64,000 nucleotides of DNA from Myxococcales bacterium (GCA_016793325.1 JAEUKI010000078.1:1-64000), one strand, 5' to 3'; positions 1 to 8,458 are shown, numbered from the stretch's first letter. The notes: generated by a model from the sequence alone, not told the origin. A program made the numbers and translations.

Positions 1-24
1 CGCTCCACGCTCACGCGTGGGCGC

Positions 25-86
25 GGGGCCGGACCTCCCATTGGGCGCGTGGAGGACCCGCCGCTCCAACTGCGAGGTCCGTCCCC
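25..86. repeat. Imperfect GGGGACGG-type inverted repeat
   Basis: The left arm 25-37 (GGGGCCGGACCTC) and right arm 74-86 (GAGGTCCGTCCCC) are inverted copies with one mismatch, separated by 36 nt. The right arm and its flank share 21 identical bases, in inverted orientation, with the palindromic element near 51.36 kb, so this is a decayed member of the same repeat family. It sits upstream of the lipoprotein gene at 206. The rest of 1-205 shows no gene I can support. Confidence 0.6.
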
Positions 87-205
87 TTCTCCTTACGCTC
101 GAAGCTCGCTCGTGAATCGCTCAGCGATCCACCGGTCGCGCGTCGTCGATCGCGGTAGAGAATTCTCTATCGCGCGACGCGTCCCTCCCGTGCAGTCTAC
201 GGGAG

Positions 206-1813
206 ATGTCGGATCGGATCGCTTGGCTTCATGTCCCCACAATTCAACTCTTCGCGACGACGCTCTTGCTCGCGGGGTGCTTTCGCGTGGCGACACCCAT
301 CCGTCCCGACGCATCACAGGAAGCGGCCGCCCCCGACTCGTCCGACGACGCGACGATGCGCAACGACGCAGACGCCGGGAGCGCGCCCGACGCGGACGCG
401 ACCGCGGACACCGGCGTCGAGCTCGATTCGGCCATGGATTCTGGCGTCGACACAGGCGCTGACACGGGCGTCGACACGGGCGTGGACACGGGCATCGAAG
501 CTCGCGCCGATGTGGTGACGGACGTTCCGATCGGCGACGTGATGCGCCTCCCGCCCGTACGCGGGCTCTGCGGAGACGCAGGCGCCTGCCCCTCGGGCCA
601 GTTTTGCTCCGGGGGCGTATGCACCAACGAGTATTCGCTGCACGCAGGTGGAGGGTTCCAGTGCCTCAAGGTTCGTGAAGCGACGACGTGTTGGGGCGGC
701 GGGGACTTCAACGCGCTGCGCCCGCCGAGCACGAGCGTGTGGCTCCCGACGTCGCTCGCGCCGTTCGCTTCGGCGGGATCGATCTACGGCATGTCGTCCT
801 TCGTGTACTCGACGGAGTTCATCATCGGCGCTGATCGATCCGTCGGGTATCTCGGTTATCGACACGTCTTCGGGGACAACACGACGTCACAACCGATTCG
901 CCCCGAACCCGTGCCCGTCGCCAACACCTCCGGAACGCTCGAGCTCGCGACGGGAGGTCCATCGGGCGTCCGCTGCGCGATCACGATGGACCGCAACATC
1001 CGGTGCTGGGGCTGCGGAGGCGCTGGATCTCTTGGAGACGGCGGGGACCGCAACTGCGAGGTCAGCGAAACATCGACGAGACCTGTCGCGATCACGCTTC
1101 CGGCGCCGGTCGTGCAGATCGCGATCGCTCGAACGTACGCGCCCGAGTGGGACGCGTTTCGTGCAGCAACCGTATGCGCGCTGATGCAGCACGGCGTCGT
1201 CCGATGCTGGGGCGTCAACGACGTCGGCCAACGCGGGATCGGAACGACCGACTCGGTCACAACCACGTCGGAAGCGGCCACGATGGGCGCTAACGTGGTT
1301 GGGCGCTACACCGCGATCGCCGCGACAGAGTCTTCGTTCTGCGCGATCGCCGACAGCGGAGCGGTTCGCTGCTGGGGATACGACACCGTCGGCGCCATGG
1401 CGGCGCACCCTTCACCGGTCGCGATCCTCCGCGGCGACAGCACCGAGCACGGCAACGTCGAAGTGCTCCGCTGCTCAGGGGGCGCGTGCTGCACGCTCGA
1501 ACGCGGGTCGCGGGCTCTCTATTGTTGGGGCTCGCAAGGACTCGCCGGAAGCTTCGGCGCCATCGTGCCCGGCGGCCCGATGACGAACTTCATTCGCGCG
1601 ACGCGCGTCACGCCATCCGGGCTCGAGCCGGGCTCGATCGAAGACGTGTCGATCGGACCGCCGGTGTGTGCGCTGGGCCGCGTCGCCGGAGACACGACGC
1701 ACCGCCGCGTGGTGTGCTGGGGAGACAACGAACGCGGACAAGCAGGCGCGCCCCTTCCGTCGGCGCGACTCGTGGGCTTCACGACGGTGCCCGTCGTCGC
1801 GCCAGGCTTCTGA
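206..1813 (+). CDS. RCC1-repeat lipoprotein
   Basis: This 535-residue protein has an N-terminal hydrophobic segment ending in the lipobox LLAGC (residues ~21-25), so it is predicted to be exported and lipid-anchored. Residues ~35-110 form an Asp/Ala/Thr-rich linker with repeated DTGVDTG units. A short Cys-rich segment (CPSGQFCSGGVC) follows. The rest contains at least six CWG-x-n-GQ/G type units (e.g. CWGVNDVGQRG, CWGDNERGQAG), typical of RCC1/BNR-like beta-propeller blades in myxobacterial surface proteins. ATG at 206 follows a GGGAG ribosome-binding sequence. Family knowledge suggests a surface propeller; the ligand is unknown. It is unrelated in function to the downstream rpmH cluster. Confidence 0.85.
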   Translation: MSDRIAWLHVPTIQLFATTLLLAGCFRVATPIRPDASQEAAAPDSSDDATMRNDADAGSAPDADATADTGVELDSAMDSGVDTGADTGVDTGVDTGIEARADVVTDVPIGDVMRLPPVRGLCGDAGACPSGQFCSGGVCTNEYSLHAGGGFQCLKVREATTCWGGGDFNALRPPSTSVWLPTSLAPFASAGSIYGMSSFVYSTEFIIGADRSVGYLGYRHVFGDNTTSQPIRPEPVPVANTSGTLELATGGPSGVRCAITMDRNIRCWGCGGAGSLGDGGDRNCEVSETSTRPVAITLPAPVVQIAIARTYAPEWDAFRAATVCALMQHGVVRCWGVNDVGQRGIGTTDSVTTTSEAATMGANVVGRYTAIAATESSFCAIADSGAVRCWGYDTVGAMAAHPSPVAILRGDSTEHGNVEVLRCSGGACCTLERGSRALYCWGSQGLAGSFGAIVPGGPMTNFIRATRVTPSGLEPGSIEDVSIGPPVCALGRVAGDTTHRRVVCWGDNERGQAGAPLPSARLVGFTTVPVVAPGF

Positions 1814-1858
1814 AATCCCCGCGCGAGACGCCGTCGTTGATTCGCGCGCAAGCGCTGC

Positions 1859-1896
1859 TTGACAGAACGAGGGGCGGGTGGTTTCTTCCCGGCCCC
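1859..1896 (+). promoter_or_regulatory. rpmH promoter candidate and leader stem-loop
   Basis: A perfect TTGACA hexamer lies at 1859-1864. A -10 element at the expected distance (about 1882-1887, TTTCTT) is weak. A GC-rich stem-loop pairs GGGGC-GGG (1871-1878) with CCC-GGCCCC (1888-1896), just before the ribosome-binding site. I infer a promoter for the rpmH-rnpA-yidD-yidC operon; the -10 assignment is uncertain. Confidence 0.35.
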
Positions 1897-1924
1897 TGTT
1901 TTCCCCTGTAGGAGGATTGTTGTC

Positions 1925-2074
1925 GTGAAGCGCACGTATCAGCCCAGCCGAACCCATCGAGTGCGCACCCATGGTTTCCGCGCGCGTATGGCGACCGCGG
2001 GCGGCCAGAAGGTGCTCGCGAACCGTCGTCGCAAGGGCCGCAAGCGCCTGACGGTTTCGATCTACAAGAAGTGA
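1925..2074 (+). CDS. rpmH: 50S ribosomal protein L34
   Basis: The 49-residue protein begins VKRTYQPSRTHRVRTHGFRA and ends in the RRRKGRKRL-type basic tail, the full-length L34 signature. It is a structural protein of the large ribosomal subunit. The GTG start at 1925 is set by AGGAGG at 1910-1915 (9-nt spacing) and by the conserved KRTYQPS N-terminus. An upstream in-frame ATG at 1859 would add 22 non-homologous residues and falls on the promoter. The stop overlaps the rnpA start by 4 nt (GTGA), indicating translational coupling. Confidence 0.97.
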   Translation: MKRTYQPSRTHRVRTHGFRARMATAGGQKVLANRRRKGRKRLTVSIYKK

Positions 2075-2532
2075 GCGTCGCACCCGAGGCGAAGTCCGAA
2101 GCTCTGCCGCCGGCAGAGCGACTGCTCGCCCGACGCGATTTTTTGCTCGTGCAATCCAAGGGGCGGAGACTGCACGGCGAGTGTTTCGTCCTCCTGGTCC
2201 TCGACCGCGGAGACGGCATGCCCTCGCGCATCGGCGTGACGGTCTCGCGCAAGGTGGGAAACAGCGTCGTGCGCCACCGCGTGAAGCGATGGGTCCGCGA
2301 GACATTTCGCAGAAACAAAGCGGTCTTTCCCCAGAGCTCCGACGTCGTCGCGATCGCCCGCGAAGGCAAGGTGCCCGCGAGCTTCGACGCGGTGCAAACC
2401 GAGCTCGTCACCCTCGTGAGCACCAGCAAATCCTCTGTCACAGCGAGGCGAAGACCTCGTCACGAGGGCGGTGACCGTAGGGGGGGGACTGGCGCCGCGG
2501 AGCGAAGCGACGCAAAACACCGCGGTCGCTGA
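2071..2532 (+). CDS. rnpA: Ribonuclease P protein component
   Basis: RnpA is the protein subunit of RNase P, which with the RNA subunit matures tRNA 5' ends. The 153-residue product has the family core: the RRDFLLVQSKGRRLHG region, RIGVTVSRKVGNSVVRHRVKR (the RNR-type RNA-binding motif, residues ~52-72) and VVAIAREGK. The C-terminal ~35 residues are basic, low in complexity and longer than usual. The GTG start at 2071 overlaps the rpmH stop (GTGA), the classic arrangement. The RNase P RNA gene is not in this window. Confidence 0.95.
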   Translation: MSVAPEAKSEALPPAERLLARRDFLLVQSKGRRLHGECFVLLVLDRGDGMPSRIGVTVSRKVGNSVVRHRVKRWVRETFRRNKAVFPQSSDVVAIAREGKVPASFDAVQTELVTLVSTSKSSVTARRRPRHEGGDRRGGTGAAERSDAKHRGR

Positions 2533-2561
2533 CCCCCGCAGCGAAGTCGAACCACTGTTGT

Positions 2562-2846
2562 GTGCCGGCAATGATGAAAGCTCTCTTGCTCGCGTTGTTG
2601 CGCTTCTACAAAGCGGCGATCTCGCCGTGGCTCGGCAACGTTTGCCGTTTCGAGCCGTCGTGTTCGCGGTACTCGATGGCCTGCATCGAGCACTTCGGCG
2701 CGGCAAAAGGAAGCTGGCTCACGGTGAAGCGACTGTGCAAATGCCACCCGTTTCATCCGGGGGGGTATGATCCGCCGCCCGTTCCGGGGAAGTTGCCCGG
2801 CGCGTCAGGGGACACTCCCTCTGCCGCGAGCGCTGGAGAGCGTTGA
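2562..2846 (+). CDS. yidD: Membrane protein insertion efficiency factor YidD
   Basis: YidD is a small membrane-associated protein that helps YidC-dependent insertion. The 94-residue product contains LLRFYKAAISPWLGNVCRF, the EPSCSRYSMACIEHFG motif and KRLCKCHPFHPGGYDP, all diagnostic and including the conserved Cys residues. The start could be GTG at 2562, ATG at 2571 or ATG at 2574; the last two give the usual short MMKALLLALLRFYK N-terminus. It lies between rnpA and yidC, as in most bacteria. The C-terminal ~20 residues are a low-complexity extension. Confidence 0.93.
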   Translation: MPAMMKALLLALLRFYKAAISPWLGNVCRFEPSCSRYSMACIEHFGAAKGSWLTVKRLCKCHPFHPGGYDPPPVPGKLPGASGDTPSAASAGER

Positions 2847-2873
2847 ACTCCAGCAGGAAGAACGCAGCCATCG

Positions 2874-4610
2874 ATGGACTCGTCTCGTATTCGCACGCTC
2901 CTGATCACGCTCGGCATCTTCGGCCTCGTGTACTTCTTCGTCGTTCGGCCGAGCTCGACGCCCCCCGCGCGATCTCTGCCCGAGCGCCCCGTTCCCACCG
3001 CGCAGCAGCGCGGCGCCGAGCGCGTCGAGCAAGTTCGCTCGGGGACGCTCGTGGCCGACGTGAGCACCTACTCGGGCGCCATTCGTCAGTACCGCATCGA
3101 CGCGCCCCAGTTTTCATCGAGCCACCGGCTCGTGCAGGGGACGCGCTGGTGGCAGCGCGACGAGCACCCGGGGTTCTCGACGACCGATCGCGAGCCGTTC
3201 TTTCCGCTGCGGACCAACATCGAGTTTCGCCGCGCAGGCATCAACGTCCTGCCCGCGTACCTGACCTTCGACGAGGTCCGCCGCGACGGTGACGGGCTCA
3301 CGCTCATCGCTCACCTGCGCGAGCAGCAAGTCGAAGTGCACCGCACGATCAAGCCGCACACGCAGTACGCCTTCGCGGTCTCGACGCGCGTGATCAACCA
3401 CGGCCCCGCCGGCGAGCTCCGCGCGTCGCAAGGCGTCTATCACTGGATCCCGCGCAAGCAAGAAGAGGGGCAGTTCTTCTCGCAATCATGGCGTCGCGCA
3501 GAAGGGCTCTGCCACCACAACGGCAGGCTCCAACGCGTCACGCGCGAGGACATGTCCAAGGCCGCGCAGGACAACGACGGCGTCGCGCGCAACTCGAACT
3601 ACGTCGGCCTCGCCAACATGTACTTCTTGCAGGCCCTCGTTCCGCAAGGAGAGGTCGCCGCGTGTCACCTCCACGCAGAGGACCGCGGCGCCGGCGATCA
3701 GCTCGGCAGCGTGATGTTCGCGCAGCTCTCGTGGACGCCCGTGCAGCTCGCGACCGGCGAATCGCACGACTATCGCGTGCTCTCGTACTTCGGCCCCAAG
3801 CACGCGCCGCACCTCGCGGCCGCGTCGCCCGAGCTCAAAGACGCGCTCGACCTCGGGATGTTCGCGTTCATCGCGCGCGGGCTGCTCAAGCTCCTGCAGT
3901 TCCTCCAGACCATCGTGAAGAACTGGGGCGTCGCGATCATGCTGCTGACGCTCATCGTGCGAACGGCGCTCTTTCCGCTGCTCGCGCGCTCGATGAAGAG
4001 CATGGCGGCGATGCAGAAGCTCAAGCCCGAGCTCGACGCCCTCAACGAGAAGTTCGCCGACGACCAAAACGCCAAGGGCCTGGCGACGATGGAGCTCTAC
4101 CGCAAGCACGGGGTCAACCCCGTCGCGGGCTGCTTGCCGCAGATGGCGCAGCTGCCCGTGTGGTGGGCGCTCTACACGACGCTGCAGACGTCGATCGAGA
4201 TCTATCACCAGCCGTTTGCGCTGTGGATCCGTGACCTCTCGTCGCCCGATCCGTTCTTCGTGCTGCCGCTCGTGCTCGGCGCGGTGATGTTCATTCAGCA
4301 GAAGATCATGCCGCCGGCGTCGCCGGACCCGATGCAGGCGAAGATCATGTTCTGGTTTCTGCCGATCTTTCTCACGGTGATCTCGCTGTTTCTGCCGGCG
4401 GGCCTCGCGCTCTACATGCTGGTCAACAGCGTGCTCGCGATCATTCAGCAGAAGATCACCAAGGCGCAGATCGACAAGATGACCACGGACATCGGCGGCG
4501 GCCCCGATGACAAGGGAATCAAGGTTCGTCCCGCTCCCGCCACCAGCGGCAGCGGCAGCGGCAAGGGCAGCAAGGGCGGCAAGGGCACCAAACAGCTTCC
4601 GGGCCGCTGA
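2874..4610 (+). CDS. yidC: Membrane protein insertase YidC (Oxa1 family)
   Basis: This 578-residue inner-membrane insertase helps integrate membrane proteins with or without SecYEG. It has an N-terminal TM (residues ~5-24), a large periplasmic beta domain (~60-320, diverged but with the usual layout), and the conserved five-TM Oxa1 core from ~340, including the NWGVAIMLLTLIVRTALFPL segment, the PQMAQLPVWWALYTTLQ region and FLPAGLALYMLVNS. The C-terminus is a Lys/Gly/Ser-rich basic tail typical of ribosome contact. ATG at 2874 is 27 nt after yidD. Length and domain order match Gram-negative YidC. Confidence 0.97.
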   Translation: MDSSRIRTLLITLGIFGLVYFFVVRPSSTPPARSLPERPVPTAQQRGAERVEQVRSGTLVADVSTYSGAIRQYRIDAPQFSSSHRLVQGTRWWQRDEHPGFSTTDREPFFPLRTNIEFRRAGINVLPAYLTFDEVRRDGDGLTLIAHLREQQVEVHRTIKPHTQYAFAVSTRVINHGPAGELRASQGVYHWIPRKQEEGQFFSQSWRRAEGLCHHNGRLQRVTREDMSKAAQDNDGVARNSNYVGLANMYFLQALVPQGEVAACHLHAEDRGAGDQLGSVMFAQLSWTPVQLATGESHDYRVLSYFGPKHAPHLAAASPELKDALDLGMFAFIARGLLKLLQFLQTIVKNWGVAIMLLTLIVRTALFPLLARSMKSMAAMQKLKPELDALNEKFADDQNAKGLATMELYRKHGVNPVAGCLPQMAQLPVWWALYTTLQTSIEIYHQPFALWIRDLSSPDPFFVLPLVLGAVMFIQQKIMPPASPDPMQAKIMFWFLPIFLTVISLFLPAGLALYMLVNSVLAIIQQKITKAQIDKMTTDIGGGPDDKGIKVRPAPATSGSGSGKGSKGGKGTKQLPGR

Positions 4611-4729
4611 ACGGGCGCTGTCGGGCGCGCTCCGCTCGCGACGACGCGCGGGTTCCCGTACATTCACGGGGCGCTCCGCGAGCGCGGTGTAGTAGATTCG
4701 TCGGGGATTTTTGTAGGAGTAATCGGGCG

Positions 4730-5341
4730 ATGGTGACGGAGCGAGAGGGTTCGAACGAAGCACGCGGAGAGACGGACGACGGCTTCGATGGTCTCGATGA
4801 AGAGACCGTCGACGAGGTCCGTTGGTTTCTCGAAGGCACGCTCGAGCGCATGGGTTATCGCGTCGCGCTCGAGCTCTCGCGCTCGGGTCCCGAAGCGATC
4901 CTCGAAATCGTGGGCGATGATTCGAGCCAGGTGATCGGGAAGAAGGGCGCCACGCTCGACGCGCTGCAGGTCCTCTGCAACCGCGTCGCGCGCAAGTTCA
5001 GCGAGGACGGCGAGCGCGGGTACGTCCTGCTCGACGCCAACGGCTACCGCGCGCGGCACGAGAAGAACCTGCAGGAGCTCGCGACCAAGCTCGGCGATCA
5101 AGCGATCCGCGAGCGCCGCACGATCACGATGGAGCCGATGTCTCCGCGGGATCGTCGCGTCGTACACATGGCCCTCGCGAAGTTCACCGGCGTGCGCACG
5201 CAGAGCCAGGGAGAGGGCGCGGATCGAAGGCTGCAGATCATTCCGATGGCGCCGCCGAGGCGCGACGGAGACCGCCCGCGCGGCGGAGATCGCGGGGGAG
5301 ATCGCGGAGACCGCGGCGGAGACCGCGGACGTCGCGAGTGA
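4730..5341 (+). CDS. jag: Jag/KhpB-like KH-R3H RNA-binding protein
   Basis: The 203-residue protein carries a KH-like domain with the loop VIGKKGATLDALQ (residues ~65-77), then an R3H domain with RERRTITMEPMSPRDRRVVHMAL (key R-x4-H spacing, ~126-148). Both are diagnostic of the SpoIIIJ-associated Jag/KhpB family of RNA-binding proteins usually encoded after yidC. The last ~35 residues are Gly/Asp/Arg repeats (RGGDRGGDRG), an RGG-like tail. The Jag_N domain common in Firmicutes is absent. mnmE, the usual next gene, is not here; a minus-strand gene follows instead. Confidence 0.92.
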   Translation: MVTEREGSNEARGETDDGFDGLDEETVDEVRWFLEGTLERMGYRVALELSRSGPEAILEIVGDDSSQVIGKKGATLDALQVLCNRVARKFSEDGERGYVLLDANGYRARHEKNLQELATKLGDQAIRERRTITMEPMSPRDRRVVHMALAKFTGVRTQSQGEGADRRLQIIPMAPPRRDGDRPRGGDRGGDRGDRGGDRGRRE

Positions 5342-5427
5342 CGCGCGCGAGCGGCGGTTCGCGCTGATCCAATCGGCCACTGGATTCGCTGGTGGAAAGC
5401 GCCCTTGGGGATCCAGCAGTAGCCCCG

Positions 5428-6768
5428 CTATCGATCGCGTCGTCGCCAACGCGCGAGGTCGCGATCGAGCCGCTCGTCGCCCGTGACGAACGCGCTGCCG
5501 TACACGCGATCGACCCAACGAATCGCCTCGGCGCCGCCGTGCATCTGCAGCTCGTTGCAGAGCACGGCCCGGCGCCGGCCCTCGGTCGCCGAGAGAAACA
5601 TCACGAAGCAACGCTCGAACGCCCGCTGTTTTCCCTGCGCGGCGAAGACGTGTAGGACGCTGGCGAAGGCGTTGGTCGGAGCGACCGCGCCGCGCGCGCC
5701 CTCGGCCTCGAACCACCGTTCGAAGCGCGCGATGTCGTACACCGCGCGGTCCGCCAGCAGCGTCGCGCACGCGTCGAGCTCGCCCTTGTCGCACAAGAGA
5801 TCCCACAGAGCTCCGAGCGTCGCGTCGGACGCGGCCGTTCGGCCCCACCGCGCGTAGCCCGCACGAAATCCTACCCAACCGCGGATTTCACGGGCGTCGC
5901 GCGAGCGCGCTTCGTCGAGCATCGCGTCGGCAAACTGCGCCGCCGCGTGACCACGCACACGAAATTCACCGCCGTCGAAGTGCTCGTCGAGCGCGTCGAC
6001 GAGGGCGTCGAGCCCTTGGCCGCCGGGTCGATACACGGCGAGCACGGGGCACTCGTCGCCGACATAGCCCATCGCGTCGAGCATCGCGCGAACGTCGGCC
6101 ACCATGGCCGGATCGAGCTTGTCGGGTCGAATTCCGAACACAAAAACAAGCGGCCGCGGAGCGCCCGAGACGCGCAGCTGCCAGAGGACACTCTCGCGGG
6201 TCATTTTCGAGGACTTCGCGTCGACCGCGTACACGTGCGCGACGATGGGCTGCGTGGGGTCTTCGCTCGGGACGACCTCCCACCCCTTGTCGGGCTCGAT
6301 GAAGTAGTACTCGCGCTTGCTCGAGGGGTAGAGCCTTCGGGCGCGAAGGGCGTTCCAGAAGCGCTCGTCGAGGACGCCGTGAACGAGCACGCGCACAGTA
6401 GGTCGGCCCTGGCGATCGCAGACGGGCTCGATCGCGACGTCGTCTTCGAACGCGCGCTTCGGCGCGACGCCCACGATCGCTCCGTCTCTGTCGGACTCGA
6501 CCGTCCAGCGCGCGTCCGCGCGGCTCTTGCGCGCGAGCTGCCTGCGCCTCGCGCTCGCCTCGAGCGCGTCGCGATCCGGGATCGCGACCGTCGTGGTCTC
6601 GAGCGCGCGCACAAACGAGTCGACGCTGAGCGCCGAAGCGCACGTCGGGTGCAGATAGAGCTCGCTCTTTCCGACCTCGCTCGCGACGAGCGCGATCACG
6701 TCCCCGGGGCGCATCGCCTCGAGGCAGCGCTCGCAGTTTGCCGCGGCAGAGAGCTCGAGAAATCGCAT
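5428..6768 (-). CDS. Zinc-finger protein with decayed EF-Tu-like G domain
   Basis: No named family. The 446-residue protein starts at the ATG ending at 6768 (MRFLELSAAANCERC). Residues 12-43 form a C-x2-C-x24-H-x2-C pattern resembling a PARP-type zinc finger. Residues ~122-145 and ~150-265 can be aligned by eye with the EF-Tu G domain: VRVLVHGVLDERFWNAL against the P-loop region, then TRESVLWQLRVSG, PLVFVF and YVGDECPV against TREH, VVFLNK and the F-GD-PV stretch. The GKT loop and the NKxD motif are lost and the switch I region is deleted, so nucleotide binding is unlikely. The remainder (~280-446) looks alpha-helical and repeat-like. It is divergent from the caspase-like gene, with 39 nt between starts. 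Alignments are from memory. Confidence 0.6.
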   Translation of the reverse strand: MRFLELSAAANCERCLEAMRPGDVIALVASEVGKSELYLHPTCASALSVDSFVRALETTTVAIPDRDALEASARRRQLARKSRADARWTVESDRDGAIVGVAPKRAFEDDVAIEPVCDRQGRPTVRVLVHGVLDERFWNALRARRLYPSSKREYYFIEPDKGWEVVPSEDPTQPIVAHVYAVDAKSSKMTRESVLWQLRVSGAPRPLVFVFGIRPDKLDPAMVADVRAMLDAMGYVGDECPVLAVYRPGGQGLDALVDALDEHFDGGEFRVRGHAAAQFADAMLDEARSRDAREIRGWVGFRAGYARWGRTAASDATLGALWDLLCDKGELDACATLLADRAVYDIARFERWFEAEGARGAVAPTNAFASVLHVFAAQGKQRAFERCFVMFLSATEGRRRAVLCNELQMHGGAEAIRWVDRVYGSAFVTGDERLDRDLARWRRRDR

Positions 6769-6795
6769 CGGTGGTGTTGTTCTCTTCGCTGCCGC

Positions 6796-6801
6796 TATAC
6801 T
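6796..6801 (+). promoter_or_regulatory. -10-like TATACT before caspase-like gene
   Basis: TATACT lies 6 nt upstream of the ATG at 6808. At that distance transcription would start at or next to the ATG, giving a leaderless or near-leaderless mRNA. Similar TACACT/TACGCT hexamers precede several other starts in the window. No clear -35 is visible. Confidence 0.35.
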
Positions 6802-6807
6802 CCATGG

Positions 6808-8442
6808 ATGCGACGCTTTCACCTCGCCTTGCTCGCGGCGATCGCGCTCAGCTCGGCGCACTGCGCGACCACGACGCGAAACTCAACGCTCCAGCCGATC
6901 GTTCAACCCGTGGGACGCGAGGCGCCGACGGAGCTCGAGCAGCTCCTCGCGTCGCAGACACCCGAGGCCCTCGAGACGCGCCCCAACGCCTCGGTCGAGC
7001 AACGCGGGACCCTCGGTGAGCGGCCGCGGCGCGCGGGAGCGACGTCGTTCGAGCACCCGTACGCGGTGCTCCTTCAGCAGGGAGAGCGCGTGCAGATCGA
7101 CCTGCGCGCGAGCTTCGACACCGTGCTTCGCGTGGTCTCGCCGGACGGACAAGAGAGCGAAAACGACGACGTCTCCAACGGAGTGCTCGACTCGCGGCTC
7201 GTGTTCACCGCGGCATCGACGGGGATCTACCGCGTGATCGCGACGTCCTATCGACCCAATGACCGCGGGGCGTTTCGACTCTCGGTCGCGCGAGGCAGCG
7301 CCGTCTCCGAGGCCACGCGCCCCGCAGGAACGCCCCCCGATCCTCGCGGCGCCGCGCCCATCGCGGACCACGCCGACGTCGCGTCCGACCTCAACAGCGG
7401 CACGGCGCAGAGGACCTTTCGCTTCGACGCGCGTCGCGGCGATTGGCTCGAGCTCGAGACGCACCACGCGGCGTTCGACACGGTGCTCGAGCTCCGCGGG
7501 CCTGCGGGCGAGTCGTGGCAAAACGACGATCGCGTCTCGGGCGATCTCCACTCGCGACTCGCGGTCGTGGCCCCCGCGGACGGGACGTACGTCGCCACGG
7601 TCCGCGGCTACCGACCCAACATGCAGGGCGCGTTCAAGCTTCGATTCGAGCGACTTCCGCGGTCGACGCGGCAAGACGCCAACGCGCGCGTCGCGGGTCC
7701 GCGCGGACGCGGGCTCATGTACGGCGTGTTTCTCGGCATCCGGGACTACGGCAACGAGTCGAACAGCTTGCCTCACTGCGACGAGGACGCGACCGAGCTC
7801 GCGCGCGTCCTTCGCGATCGCGGCGTGATGCCCACGAGCCGCCAGCTCGTGCTCACCAACGGGCAGGTCACGCCCGCGGCGGCGCGCGCGGCGATCCAAC
7901 AGTTCGTCGGGCAGCTCGACGAAGACGACGTGCTCTTGATCTTCTACTCGGGTCACGGACGACAGGTGCGCGGCGCCGTGAGCCCCACCGAGCCGGACGG
8001 AATGGACGAGACCATCGCCCTTCGCGGCGGCGGGATCACCGACGACGAGATGAGCGCGATCCTCGCGCCCGCGCGCGGGACAGTGATCCTCGCGCTCGAC
8101 AGCTGCTACAGCGGCGGGTTCGCGCGCGACGTGATCAACGGGCCGCGCCGCATCGGGCTGTTCGCCAGCGACGAAGACGTGCTCAGCCAGGTCGCCGAGC
8201 GCTTCAGCGCGGGCGGCTACCTCTCGTATTGGCTCCGCACAGCCTTCTCGGGCGAGGCCGACCGAAACCACGACGGGCTGCTCTTGCTCGGCGAGCTCAG
8301 CGACTATCTGCTCGATCGGTTCGCGCAGTTTCGCGGGCGCATCGCGACGACGGGCAACGGCGATTTCGCCACGCAGCAGCACCCGCGCATCGAGCGCGGG
8401 AGCGTCGAGCCCGGCGCGCTCGTGCTGCGCCTGCCCGAGTGA
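6808..8442 (+). CDS. Exported caspase-like (C14) protein with two PPC-like domains
   Basis: The 544-residue protein has a signal sequence (MRRFHLALLAAIALSSAHC); the Cys19 context SAHC is an atypical lipobox, so lipid anchoring is uncertain. Two beta-rich domains (~80-160 and ~195-280) share the D-TVL-V/L-PDG...ND pattern of bacterial pre-peptidase C-terminal (PPC) domains. Residues ~305-500 are a caspase/metacaspase fold: YGVFLGIRDYG, the catalytic-His motif FYSGHG (His383) and the catalytic-Cys motif ALDSCYSGG (Cys433), followed by FASDEDVLSQ and a partner strand. Both catalytic residues are present, so it is probably an active cysteine endopeptidase. Upstream in-frame ORF sequence to 5947 is antisense to the neighbour and not coding. 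Confidence 0.88.
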   Translation: MRRFHLALLAAIALSSAHCATTTRNSTLQPIVQPVGREAPTELEQLLASQTPEALETRPNASVEQRGTLGERPRRAGATSFEHPYAVLLQQGERVQIDLRASFDTVLRVVSPDGQESENDDVSNGVLDSRLVFTAASTGIYRVIATSYRPNDRGAFRLSVARGSAVSEATRPAGTPPDPRGAAPIADHADVASDLNSGTAQRTFRFDARRGDWLELETHHAAFDTVLELRGPAGESWQNDDRVSGDLHSRLAVVAPADGTYVATVRGYRPNMQGAFKLRFERLPRSTRQDANARVAGPRGRGLMYGVFLGIRDYGNESNSLPHCDEDATELARVLRDRGVMPTSRQLVLTNGQVTPAAARAAIQQFVGQLDEDDVLLIFYSGHGRQVRGAVSPTEPDGMDETIALRGGGITDDEMSAILAPARGTVILALDSCYSGGFARDVINGPRRIGLFASDEDVLSQVAERFSAGGYLSYWLRTAFSGEADRNHDGLLLLGELSDYLLDRFAQFRGRIATTGNGDFATQQHPRIERGSVEPGALVLRLPE

Positions 8443-8458
8443 CGCGAGCGCCCACGCG

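Noticed and set aside
1814..1924. Chromosome origin next to rpmH
   Set aside because: The rpmH cluster often neighbours dnaA/oriC, but no dnaA gene or DnaA-box cluster is visible here.
5947..6807. Long plus-strand extension upstream of the caspase-like gene
   Set aside because: It is antisense to the zinc-finger gene and has shadow-type composition; the signal peptide begins at 6808.
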